Virus record (IMG/VR): IMGVR_UViG_3300009026_000012
Coordinates: 1-54,673 of that record
Source of the DNA: a virus
DNA length: 54,673 nucleotides
Strand: one strand, 5' to 3'
How positions within the stretch are numbered: position 1 is the stretch's first letter; the number at the start of each line of letters is the position of its first letter. Below the pieces are notes generated by a model. The model was not told the origin of the DNA. It searched no databases and saw only the letters and a program-made list of their open reading frames with translations. This document shows, piece after piece, positions 18,514 through 25,939 of this stretch. The position numbers and the translations under genes are program-made.

Positions 18514-20141
18514 CTATCCGCCCACCATTCGCCGATATATCTATTTATTTTTGTAGCCAGTTCGTTGGCCTCTTTCCGGGGTAGCGCCTGCGCACCCAGC
18601 ACATCAACGCCGAACCGAAGAAAAAATAGTTTCTGGGTCTCTCTAACAGATAGCCCCTCGCGGCTCTGCAGATACCCGGCCCACCACTTCATGGACTCGC
18701 GTAGAGACACTTGCGTGCTCATCTTGTCAGCGTGCCTGTTGAGGTTTGCGGCGTGTATGACGCGGTTCCCGTTGGGGCGGGGGAGCGCCTCGTTATCGGC
18801 CACAGCTGCCCGCATGATTGCGAGCTCTTCGGGGGTCAATTGCACGAGGTCGCCGTCTATCTGCTCTAGCAAGGCGGAGCCGCCAACCCCGGGCGGGCGT
18901 GTAGGCTCTGCGCCACAGTAAGGGCACTCTGTTCTAAAACGCTCATACGGCTTTGTGCACTCCGTACAATTGCGCAGGGGTATGGCGTCGCTGTTCGCAT
19001 TCGATCCGCGCCCGGAGAGGCTCCACTCGTGGGGGGCGTCGGGGAGTTGGTGCTTGGCTATGTTCCCCACGTGGTCGATAACTATCGCTAGCGCGCCGTT
19101 TTCTTTGGGCCTCAACACTCGCCCGAATTGCTGGCAATACAGGCTATAGGACTCCGTGGGGCGGCAAAAACTAACCACCTCCACGGCCGGTACGTCGTAC
19201 CCTTCCCCGAACAAATCCACGTTAACTAGCTGGAGTAGCTTGCCGCTTACTAAGTCGCGGGTCGCTTGCTCCCGCTCGTCGTCCGGCGTGTCCGCGTCGA
19301 CCGCTAAGGCCGGGACGCCCGCCGCTCTAAAATTTTCGGCTATTCTCTCGGCGGAGACCACACAATCCGCGAAGGTTATGCCGCGCTTCCCTTTTGCAAA
19401 GCGTAGGTAGGACTGCACCACGTCGCCCGTAATAGTGGATTTTTCCAGCGCTGTCTGTAGCTGCTTCCGGTTCCAATCCCCCGTACCACTGTCTTTTTTG
19501 ACTTTGGACAGGTCAAACGTGCTAACCGGGCAAAAAACCGTGTACTCTGCCAAGTGCCCGAGGTCTATCAGCTCGCGCATTGATGGCCCTAAGACCAATA
19601 CGTCGACTATCCCGTCATACGCACGCCCCAACCCTTTGCCGTCTCCCCTCTCCGGCGTGGCGGTTACGAGGAGACCGCGCGCATTGCTAAAGAAGTTAAA
19701 CGCCCTCCCCCATTTATTCTCTCGTAGAACGTGGTGCCCTTCGTCGATAACTACGAGCGATACTTGCGAAATCCATTCCCGGTAACGCTCCCGACGGTTT
19801 AAAAGGGTATCCACACCGGCCACGCCTATGGGGCTAGAGGCTCGATAGAAGCTCTCCCCAAGCTCCGCTATGTGCGCCCTTACGATCCTTTTTACGGTGT
19901 CCTTGGGGGCCACTATGCGATGGTGCACCCCCCAGCGGGCGAGGGTTAGGGATATCTGCCAGACGAGCTCCTTACGGTGGGCTATCGCTGCAGCTGCCCC
20001 CTTGTGGTCCCGTAGCATTTTAGAAAATAGCTGAGTCTTTCCCGAGCCCGTTGGCATTACCGGCATGACGTTGCGCGCTCCGGCGGCCCACGCGGCATGA
20101 ATGTCCGCCTCGGCGCGGGTCTGGTAGTTCCTTAATTGCAT
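18507..20141 (-). CDS. SF2 DEAD/DEAH-type helicase with C-terminal zinc ribbon
   Basis: A 544-aa helicase. Q-motif-like MQLRNYQTRA, Walker A PTGSGKT (30-36), Walker B DEGH (133-136), SATPER-like VTATPERGDG, then the second RecA domain with GITFADCVVSAERIAENF and QQFGRVLRP. A four-Cys ribbon (CTECTKPYERFRTECPYCG) follows at about residues 394-412, with a helical tail. It belongs to the RAD25/UvsW-like group of phage helicases, likely in recombination, fork remodelling or origin opening. The gene is divergent from the plus-strand replication operon. No strong ribosome site is visible, only an A-rich stretch before the ATG. Confidence 0.9.
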   Translation of the reverse strand: MQLRNYQTRAEADIHAAWAAGARNVMPVMPTGSGKTQLFSKMLRDHKGAAAAIAHRKELVWQISLTLARWGVHHRIVAPKDTVKRIVRAHIAELGESFYRASSPIGVAGVDTLLNRRERYREWISQVSLVVIDEGHHVLRENKWGRAFNFFSNARGLLVTATPERGDGKGLGRAYDGIVDVLVLGPSMRELIDLGHLAEYTVFCPVSTFDLSKVKKDSGTGDWNRKQLQTALEKSTITGDVVQSYLRFAKGKRGITFADCVVSAERIAENFRAAGVPALAVDADTPDDEREQATRDLVSGKLLQLVNVDLFGEGYDVPAVEVVSFCRPTESYSLYCQQFGRVLRPKENGALAIVIDHVGNIAKHQLPDAPHEWSLSGRGSNANSDAIPLRNCTECTKPYERFRTECPYCGAEPTRPPGVGGSALLEQIDGDLVQLTPEELAIMRAAVADNEALPRPNGNRVIHAANLNRHADKMSTQVSLRESMKWWAGYLQSREGLSVRETQKLFFLRFGVDVLGAQALPRKEANELATKINRYIGEWWADSC

Positions 20142-20159
20142 TTTATTTTTTTAGCCTTG

Positions 20160-20188
20160 TTGACAGTCCCGCCATAGTAGGGTTTAAT
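20160..20188 (+). promoter_or_regulatory. Plus-strand promoter of the replication operon (module relative with one operator arm lost)
   Basis: TTGACA (20160-20165), 17-bp spacer, TTTAAT (20183-20188). The sequence CTTGTTGACAGTCCCGCCA is almost identical to the accessory modules, but the right arm CAACAA is replaced by CATAGT and the spacer is one base longer. It lies 37 bp upstream of the 271-aa gene, whose ribosome site is AAGGA. It should escape any repressor needing both arms. Confidence 0.8.
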
Positions 20189-20224
20189 GGCCGCCACGTC
20201 AACCAAACTAAGGAAAAAATAGCC

Positions 20225-21040
20225 ATGTTTAGATTAGAGATCGAATACGCCGACGCTGAAGAGCTCCGCGCTTTTGCTACCGCCCTGAATACCATCGCGG
20301 CCGGCATAGAAGCGCCCGGGGCTGAGACCCCATTCTCCAGCTCTAAGGAAAGCGCGGGGGATTATGAATGCGCCCACCAATTTAAGGCCGTAGAGGAGCG
20401 GTCCGAGGACCGTATATCCGGAGGCACCACTGTAGGGCCCTTCTCGACGTCACTTTTTAACGGCGACGACGATAGCAGCGACGACGATAAGGTCGGGGCC
20501 GATGTTACCGGAATTCTAGCCAACGGCCTACCGTGGGACGCGCGTATCCACAGCGAGGGCCGAAAAACTCTCGCCAAAGCGCCGCACGGGTGGAAGTATC
20601 GCCGGTGCCCTAAAGAACACACCCCAGAGTCTTGGCAGGAGTACATTAATACGGTGGAAGCGGAGCTCACTAAAAGCGTAGCCGCCAACCCCCCGGCCGC
20701 TACTCTCGCGCCCACCGATGTGGTCGTCCAGACACCCGTAGAAACAGTATCGCCACCCGCCCAGCAGCAAGCCTACGTTTTGCCGGGCTCCGCTGGCACG
20801 CCATTGCCTACCGTGGAGAACTTAACCGCACAAGCGCAAAGTAACTACCCATACCCTGCGGACTTCGGGCAGTTTATGGGGGCCATGACTAACGCACTAA
20901 CCTCCGGCGGGGCGTCTTTCGAGAGCATTACGGCGGCCGCAGTACAGGCGGGCCTTACGGATGTTAACGGGCTGAGCGGGAGACCGGACTTAATACCGCA
21001 AGTCTGTGACATCCTGCGGGGTCAAGGCGTCCGAATATGA
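20225..21040 (+). CDS. Conserved phage protein of the DUF2800/DUF2815 replication cluster (271 aa)
   Basis: Starts MFRLEIEYADAEELRAFATA. The central segment NGLPWDARIHSEGRKTLAKA, with KYRR and a helix ending VEAEL, is characteristic of a protein found with DUF2815 and family A polymerase genes in other phages. The flanks are low-complexity and acidic (DDDSSDDDK) or Pro/Ala-rich. A C-terminal helical domain (FGQFMGAMTNALTSGGASFE onwards) completes it. Probably a recombination or replication accessory factor. The stop overlaps the next ATG. Confidence 0.78.
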   Translation: MFRLEIEYADAEELRAFATALNTIAAGIEAPGAETPFSSSKESAGDYECAHQFKAVEERSEDRISGGTTVGPFSTSLFNGDDDSSDDDKVGADVTGILANGLPWDARIHSEGRKTLAKAPHGWKYRRCPKEHTPESWQEYINTVEAELTKSVAANPPAATLAPTDVVVQTPVETVSPPAQQQAYVLPGSAGTPLPTVENLTAQAQSNYPYPADFGQFMGAMTNALTSGGASFESITAAAVQAGLTDVNGLSGRPDLIPQVCDILRGQGVRI

Positions 21041-22206
21041 GCGAACACTCTATCCTCCCTCCCTCCGGGGCGGGGGACATTGTACGGTGCACCGGCGTGG
21101 TAAAAATGCGGCAAATGTTTCCTCCGTTAGAGGAGGAGACGGTAGAGTCTCGCGAGGGCGAGGCGTCGCATTGGGTCGCGGCCACGGAGTTGAACAGCTA
21201 CCGGAACCCGGACGCCGAGGTCCTAACCTGCGAGTCCCTTATAGGGGAGACCGCCCCCAATGGCGTGGTAATAACCGCAGAAATGGCCGAGGCGGCGCAC
21301 GAGTACACGATGGACGTGCACAAGGTCTCTAATACTATCGGCGGCCTTCGCAAAATGTTCGTAGAGCACAAGCTATACGCCCCACAAATCCACCCGCTAA
21401 ACTTCGGCACGTGCGATTGCTTCATCTTTGACCAAGAGCGCGGCGAGCTGTGGGTGTGGGACTATAAGTACGGCCACGATTATGTGAGCGAGTTCGATAA
21501 TTGGCAGCTAACAAACTACATCGCTGGCATCGTGCACCTATTCAAGATAGACGGCATCGCGGACCAACACATTCGGGTACACGTTAGGATCGCGCAGCCC
21601 CGCTGCTATTCTGCGGGGGGCATTATCCGCGAGGCTAACTTCTTACTCTCTGACTTTAGGGGGGATTTTAACTACCTTTCCGCCAAGTTCCACGAAGCGC
21701 TAAGCCCCGAGGCTAAAACAACAAGCGGCCCGCAGTGCCGCCACTGTTCGGCTAGGCACTCGTGTGGCACCGCTCGCAAGGCGGCAAGCGCTGCGATAGA
21801 CTACTCGGAGCACCCCGAGCCTCAAGCATTGGACGACGAAGCTATCGGCATAGAGCTGGCTTTTCTTCGTCGAGCGGCGGACGCTATTAAGTACCGGCTG
21901 GAGGGCTTAGAGGAGTTGGCGGATGTTCGCTCCCGTGCGGGCCACAGCATATACGGACACATGCGGGAGGCTAACAAGGGCCGCACCCACTGGAGCCGGC
22001 CTGCGCCGGAAGTCATTCTTTTGGGCAAGCTCATGGAGGTGGACCTAGCAAAACCTCCGGAGGCAATAACGCCCACACAAGCAACGAAAAAATTGTCTAA
22101 GGCGGGGAAAGATCCCTCCGTCATTAAGGCTTTTTCAACCTACGACACCGGCTCCAAGTTGGTGGCAATTAACAGCGATAAACTAAAGCGGAGATTTAAA
22201 ACATGA
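21037..22206 (+). CDS. DUF2800 Cas4/RecB-like nuclease
   Basis: A 389-aa protein of the PD-(D/E)XK superfamily. Motifs: GTCDCFIF (first catalytic Asp), WVWDYKYGHDYV (D-x-K), then QLTNYIAGIV (motif IV Gln/Tyr). A Cys cluster, CRHCSARHSC at about residues 230-240, could coordinate Fe-S or zinc as in Cas4 and AddB proteins. DUF2800 proteins are found with ssDNA-binding and polymerase genes in phages and are likely recombination exonucleases. ATGA overlaps couple it to both neighbours. Confidence 0.87.
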   Translation: MSEHSILPPSGAGDIVRCTGVVKMRQMFPPLEEETVESREGEASHWVAATELNSYRNPDAEVLTCESLIGETAPNGVVITAEMAEAAHEYTMDVHKVSNTIGGLRKMFVEHKLYAPQIHPLNFGTCDCFIFDQERGELWVWDYKYGHDYVSEFDNWQLTNYIAGIVHLFKIDGIADQHIRVHVRIAQPRCYSAGGIIREANFLLSDFRGDFNYLSAKFHEALSPEAKTTSGPQCRHCSARHSCGTARKAASAAIDYSEHPEPQALDDEAIGIELAFLRRAADAIKYRLEGLEELADVRSRAGHSIYGHMREANKGRTHWSRPAPEVILLGKLMEVDLAKPPEAITPTQATKKLSKAGKDPSVIKAFSTYDTGSKLVAINSDKLKRRFKT

Positions 22207-22694
22207 ACCATAACCAAAGCTTAGAGCTAGAACTCCAAGAGGTCGCACGTAAGCACCTACCCGCCGCAATGGGGGCAGAGCTCGGCGAGTTCGTTAAGCG
22301 CGCCCGGAGCGACGCCGAAGAGGTCGAGGACCTAAAGACAGCAAACCGCGAGCTACACGGTACGCTCGACAAGACCAAGGAGGAGTTGGCGGCTTTAAAG
22401 GAGCAACTCCGGGCCTATAAGGACCTAGAGATACGGGAGGCCCAAGCGGAGGAAGCGCACAAGACCCTAGCATACGAGAAGCAAATTCTCGAACTCCGGG
22501 AAACCCATGCCCGCGAACGTGTCGAGGATCATAAGAACATGTTCGATAAGGTTTTTAAAAACGTGGCCGTTAAGCGCAATATCTTTGACCGTGGAAACAC
22601 TCCTATAGCCGTCCCCGGCGGACACGGGGGGGTGGGGCACGTACAGGAACACCCGTACAGTAAAAGCTACACCGAAGAAACAACCGAAGAGTAA
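22203..22694 (+). CDS. Coiled-coil protein of the replication operon (163 aa)
   Basis: Starts MNHNQSLELELQEVARKHLP. Residues about 30-110 form a long charged coiled coil (KTANRELHGTLDKTKEELAA), and the C-terminal 50 residues are Gly/Pro-rich and flexible. It stands between the nuclease and the ssDNA-binding-like protein and may bridge or regulate them. No catalytic motif. Overlaps the nuclease stop by ATGA. Confidence 0.77.
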   Translation: MNHNQSLELELQEVARKHLPAAMGAELGEFVKRARSDAEEVEDLKTANRELHGTLDKTKEELAALKEQLRAYKDLEIREAQAEEAHKTLAYEKQILELRETHARERVEDHKNMFDKVFKNVAVKRNIFDRGNTPIAVPGGHGGVGHVQEHPYSKSYTEETTEE

Positions 22695-22723
22695 AAAACA
22701 ACCCACTTACAGGACAAAACACT

Positions 22724-23584
22724 ATGACCGATATACTACTTCCACCGGGGCGCCTAGTAGGCGGCTCACTTTATAAGCCGAATACAACCAACTACGAAGG
22801 CGGCCCGCTTACCGATAAACACGGAAACCCGCGCTCTAGCTTTGACTTTTCCGTCGCTATCCCTAAAAACGGAGAGCGCCACTGGGCGGAGACACCGTGG
22901 GGCGCTCCTATCTGGGCCGAGGGAAACCAAGCTTTCCCGGGCGTAGCTAATCAAATGCCCGCTTTTAGCTGGAAAATTTCGGACGGCGATAGCACCATCC
23001 CCAACAAAAAGAACAATAAGCCATGCGACCGTGAAGGGTGGCCCGGCCATTGGGTTGTACATTTTTCTAGCTCTTTTAATCCTCTTATCGTGGACGATAA
23101 AAAGCAAGTTATTGCACAAGAGGACGCCGTTAAGCCCGGCTACTTCGTAGAAGTTGCTGGCTCTGTAACGAGCAATAAGAACCACCAAAACCCCGGCGTA
23201 TACATCAACCACGATGTTGTGTGCTTCCGTGCCTACGGCGAGGTTATCCAGTTGGGGGGCAGACAAGACGCGAGCGCGATAGCATTCGGGCAAGCGGCTC
23301 TACCTCCGGGCGCTCAAAGCACCCCCACGGCGAGCTCTACCCCTATCGGCGGGCACATGCCCCCGCCGGCTCAAGGGCAACCGCCTGCACAGCAGCAGTA
23401 CCAGCCGCCTGCACAGCAGCAGTACCAGCCGCCTGCACAGCAGCAGTACCAGCCGCCTGCACAGCACCAGTACCAGCCGCCTGCACAGCACCAGTACCAG
23501 CCGCCTGCACAGCAGCAGTACCAGCCGCCGGCTCAAGGGCAAACGCCTGCGCAAGGCGGCCCAGAGTTTCTCCACCAATCGTAA
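22724..23584 (+). CDS. DUF2815 ssDNA-binding-like protein with PPAQQQYQ repeat tail
   Basis: A 286-aa protein. The N-terminal 190 residues (LPPGRLVGGSLYKPNTTNYE, then FDFSVAIPKNGERHW, and VGWAGSVTS-like strands with NPGVYINHDVVCF) match DUF2815, an OB-fold-like family thought to act as the phage ssDNA-binding protein. The C-terminal tail is disordered, with six 8-residue repeats (QYQPPAQQ type), as in SSB tails that recruit partners, although the acidic tip is missing. A terminator after the gene separates it from the polymerase. Confidence 0.85.
   Translation: MTDILLPPGRLVGGSLYKPNTTNYEGGPLTDKHGNPRSSFDFSVAIPKNGERHWAETPWGAPIWAEGNQAFPGVANQMPAFSWKISDGDSTIPNKKNNKPCDREGWPGHWVVHFSSSFNPLIVDDKKQVIAQEDAVKPGYFVEVAGSVTSNKNHQNPGVYINHDVVCFRAYGEVIQLGGRQDASAIAFGQAALPPGAQSTPTASSTPIGGHMPPPAQGQPPAQQQYQPPAQQQYQPPAQQQYQPPAQHQYQPPAQHQYQPPAQQQYQPPAQGQTPAQGGPEFLHQS
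23381..23524. repeat. Six tandem 24-bp repeats in the DUF2815 gene
   Basis: The unit CCGCCTGCACAGCAGCAGTA followed by CCAG occurs six times in a row, with two units carrying CACCAG in place of CAGCAG. It encodes PPAQ[QH]QYQ. The near-perfect copies suggest recent expansion. It is coding and not a CRISPR array (no spacers). Confidence 0.95.
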
Positions 23585-23598
23585 CCCGTAGTACTTTC

Positions 23599-23626
23599 GG
23601 GGGTGCTATATGCGCCCCCTTTTTTT
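23599..23626 (+). terminator. Terminator/attenuator between the ssDNA-binding-like gene and the polymerase
   Basis: GGGGGTGC, a five-base loop and GCGCCCCC (one G-T pair) followed by seven T. It lies in the 63-bp gap between the two genes, just before the polymerase ribosome site. It should reduce polymerase transcription relative to the abundant binding protein. Confidence 0.85.
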
Positions 23627-23647
23627 GTCTGTAGGAAAGAGGTGCAC

Positions 23648-25939
23648 ATGCACGAATTAATGGCAGGCCAACGCGTGCGCGCGGCGGCGGGGTTCTCCAC
23701 TATCATGGCGGACATGGACTTCGAGACCAAGAGCTCGGCGGGGTACGACTTCGACGAGGACCTTAACAAGTGGGTCCCGCTCAACGGTTCGCCTCCGTAC
23801 GGGCTCCCGGCGGTGGGAGCTGCCAAGTACGCGGAACACCACGACACCGAAGTCCTGTGTCTGTGGTATGACTTGAAAGAGGGAAAAGGCCCTAGGTATT
23901 GGGCGCCCGGCTTGCCCCTTCCCGTCGATCTGTTCGAGCACATGCAAAAAGGACTACCAATAGAGGCCCATAACACCCTTTTCGAGTTTTGGATATGGCT
24001 AAAAGTGTGCGTGGTCAAGTATGGGTGGCCCGTCCCGGACCTCTCCGCATTCCGCTGCTCCATGGCTAAGTGTATGGCTTTCTCGGTCCCCGCGAAGCTC
24101 GGCAACGCCGGGAAAATACTGCGCCTAGACATCCAAAAAGACAAGATAGGGGAGAACCTTATACGCCGGTACTCTATGCCCAAAAAGCCCACTAAGAACG
24201 ACCCGGCGCGCTGGCATCTACTACAGGACAATCCGGCGGACGCCGGGGCCATGTCGCTGTATTGTCTAGGGGATATACGAAGCGAGGCGGCCCTCTCTCA
24301 AAGGCTCCCGGATCTACAACCACGGGAGCTTGAGCTCTTTAAGCTGGATCTCGCGATAAACGTACGCGGCGTCTACGTCGATAAAAAAACGCTGGATTCT
24401 ATGGGGGAGATACTTCGGCAAGCCATCGACCTATACGAGCCTCTTATCGCTGAGTACTCCGGAGTCCCTACTATGAGGCTTAACACCCTCAAAGAGATGG
24501 CCGCTTGGTTGCTTACTCAAGGGGTCCCGGCGGACGCGGCGCGCACTGACACCGGACAGCTCAAACTAGGCGCCGACGAGGTCGAGACTTTACTAGAGGC
24601 CACCACACTAACACCGGCCGCCCGCAAGGTTCTGGAGCTCCGCCGGGACCTAGGCGGTAACGCCGTCAAAAAAATTAAAGCCATCGAGCTCCGGCTAACG
24701 GCGGACAATCGCCTACATGACCTTTTCGCATTTTGTGGGGCGGATAGGTCTGGCCGTTTCTCTGGGCGCGGACCGCAGCCGCAAAACCTCCCAGCCAAAG
24801 GCCCCAAGGTGAAGCAGTGCGACCCAGTAAACGGATGCGGCCGACACTACGGCCGACACCGCCACACCTGCCCGTGGTGTGGCACCCCCGAACAATGGGC
24901 CTCTGTGGTCGACTGGGGCCCGGAGGCAGTGAATGACGCCGCGCAGTGCATCCAGACCAACAAGCTCGCCGTCGTAGAGCAAGCTTTCGGCGACCCCCTA
25001 GAGATACTAAAAGGGTCCCTACGGGGGCTTTTCAGCGCTGCCCCGGGGCATAGGCTACTATGTTCGGACTATTCCGCTATTGAGGCCGTGGTGCTTGCTA
25101 TGCTTGCGCGCGAGCAATGGCGCATCGATGTTTTTAGGACCCACGGGAAGATCTACGAGAAGGCCGTCGCAGACATCACGGGCATACCCTTCGCCGACGT
25201 AATGGCCGTCCCGGGGTACGACATCACCCAACCAGAATGGTGGAAGCAAAAAGCCACCGGGCCCGACCATCCAGACCGCAAAAAAGTGGGCAAGGTCTCC
25301 GAGTTGGCTAGTGGGTATCAAGGCAGCGTGGGGGCTTGGAAAGCTTTCGGCGCGGATGAGTTTATGGACGACGACCAGATCCTAGCAGCGGTACGCAAGT
25401 GGCGCGCGGCTAGCCCCAGCATTGTGGCTTTTTGGTATGACTTAGAGCGCGCCGCTATGGAAGCGATAAGGAACCCCGGAACCTTTCACCGGGTCAACGA
25501 TGTGGGCTACGGCGTTTTTGAGGATGTGCTCTACTGTCGGCTCCCCTCCGGCCGGTTCTTACACTACCACCAACCACGGGTAGAAATGCGCGAGAAGTTC
25601 GGGAAAATGCGCCCGGCGCTCACGTACTGGGGGAACAATAGCGACTATAAAAAAGGCCCTAAAGGTTGGCTTAAACTGGACACCTACGGGGGGAAGCTGT
25701 GCGAGAATATCACCCAAGCGGTGGCACGAGACATCCTAGCCAACGCCATGCTAAACCTAGAGGCCGCAGGCTACCCTATAGTGCTGCACGTACATGATGA
25801 GATCGTCTCCGAAGTTCCGGAGGGTTGGGGGTGTATCGAGGAGTTTGAGCGAATTATGAACCGAATGCCTTCATGGGCGGCCGACTACCCCATCAAGTGC
25901 GCAGGGGGCTGGGTCGGCGCCCGTTATCGTAAGGATTAG
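23648..25939 (+). CDS. Family A DNA polymerase with 3'-5' exonuclease and zinc-knuckle insertion
   Basis: A 763-aa replicative polymerase starting at ATG 23648 behind GAGGTG; an in-frame extension would read through the terminator. Exonuclease motif MDFETK (D24, E26). Polymerase motif A SDYSAIEAVV near residue 474, motif B KVGKVSELASGYQGS, motif C HVHDE near residue 716. An insertion at about residues 391-411 holds CxxxxxCGRHYGRHRHTCPWC, a zinc-knuckle-like Cys set between the exonuclease and the fingers that E. coli Pol I lacks. It is the last gene of the replication operon. Its TAG overlaps the stop of the converging fibre gene. Confidence 0.93.
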   Translation: MHELMAGQRVRAAAGFSTIMADMDFETKSSAGYDFDEDLNKWVPLNGSPPYGLPAVGAAKYAEHHDTEVLCLWYDLKEGKGPRYWAPGLPLPVDLFEHMQKGLPIEAHNTLFEFWIWLKVCVVKYGWPVPDLSAFRCSMAKCMAFSVPAKLGNAGKILRLDIQKDKIGENLIRRYSMPKKPTKNDPARWHLLQDNPADAGAMSLYCLGDIRSEAALSQRLPDLQPRELELFKLDLAINVRGVYVDKKTLDSMGEILRQAIDLYEPLIAEYSGVPTMRLNTLKEMAAWLLTQGVPADAARTDTGQLKLGADEVETLLEATTLTPAARKVLELRRDLGGNAVKKIKAIELRLTADNRLHDLFAFCGADRSGRFSGRGPQPQNLPAKGPKVKQCDPVNGCGRHYGRHRHTCPWCGTPEQWASVVDWGPEAVNDAAQCIQTNKLAVVEQAFGDPLEILKGSLRGLFSAAPGHRLLCSDYSAIEAVVLAMLAREQWRIDVFRTHGKIYEKAVADITGIPFADVMAVPGYDITQPEWWKQKATGPDHPDRKKVGKVSELASGYQGSVGAWKAFGADEFMDDDQILAAVRKWRAASPSIVAFWYDLERAAMEAIRNPGTFHRVNDVGYGVFEDVLYCRLPSGRFLHYHQPRVEMREKFGKMRPALTYWGNNSDYKKGPKGWLKLDTYGGKLCENITQAVARDILANAMLNLEAAGYPIVLHVHDEIVSEVPEGWGCIEEFERIMNRMPSWAADYPIKCAGGWVGARYRKD

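Noticed and set aside
23300-23578. 92-codon minus-strand frame with Leu/Arg/Cys repeats
   Set aside because: Antisense of the PPAQQQYQ repeat coding sequence, low complexity, no start signals.
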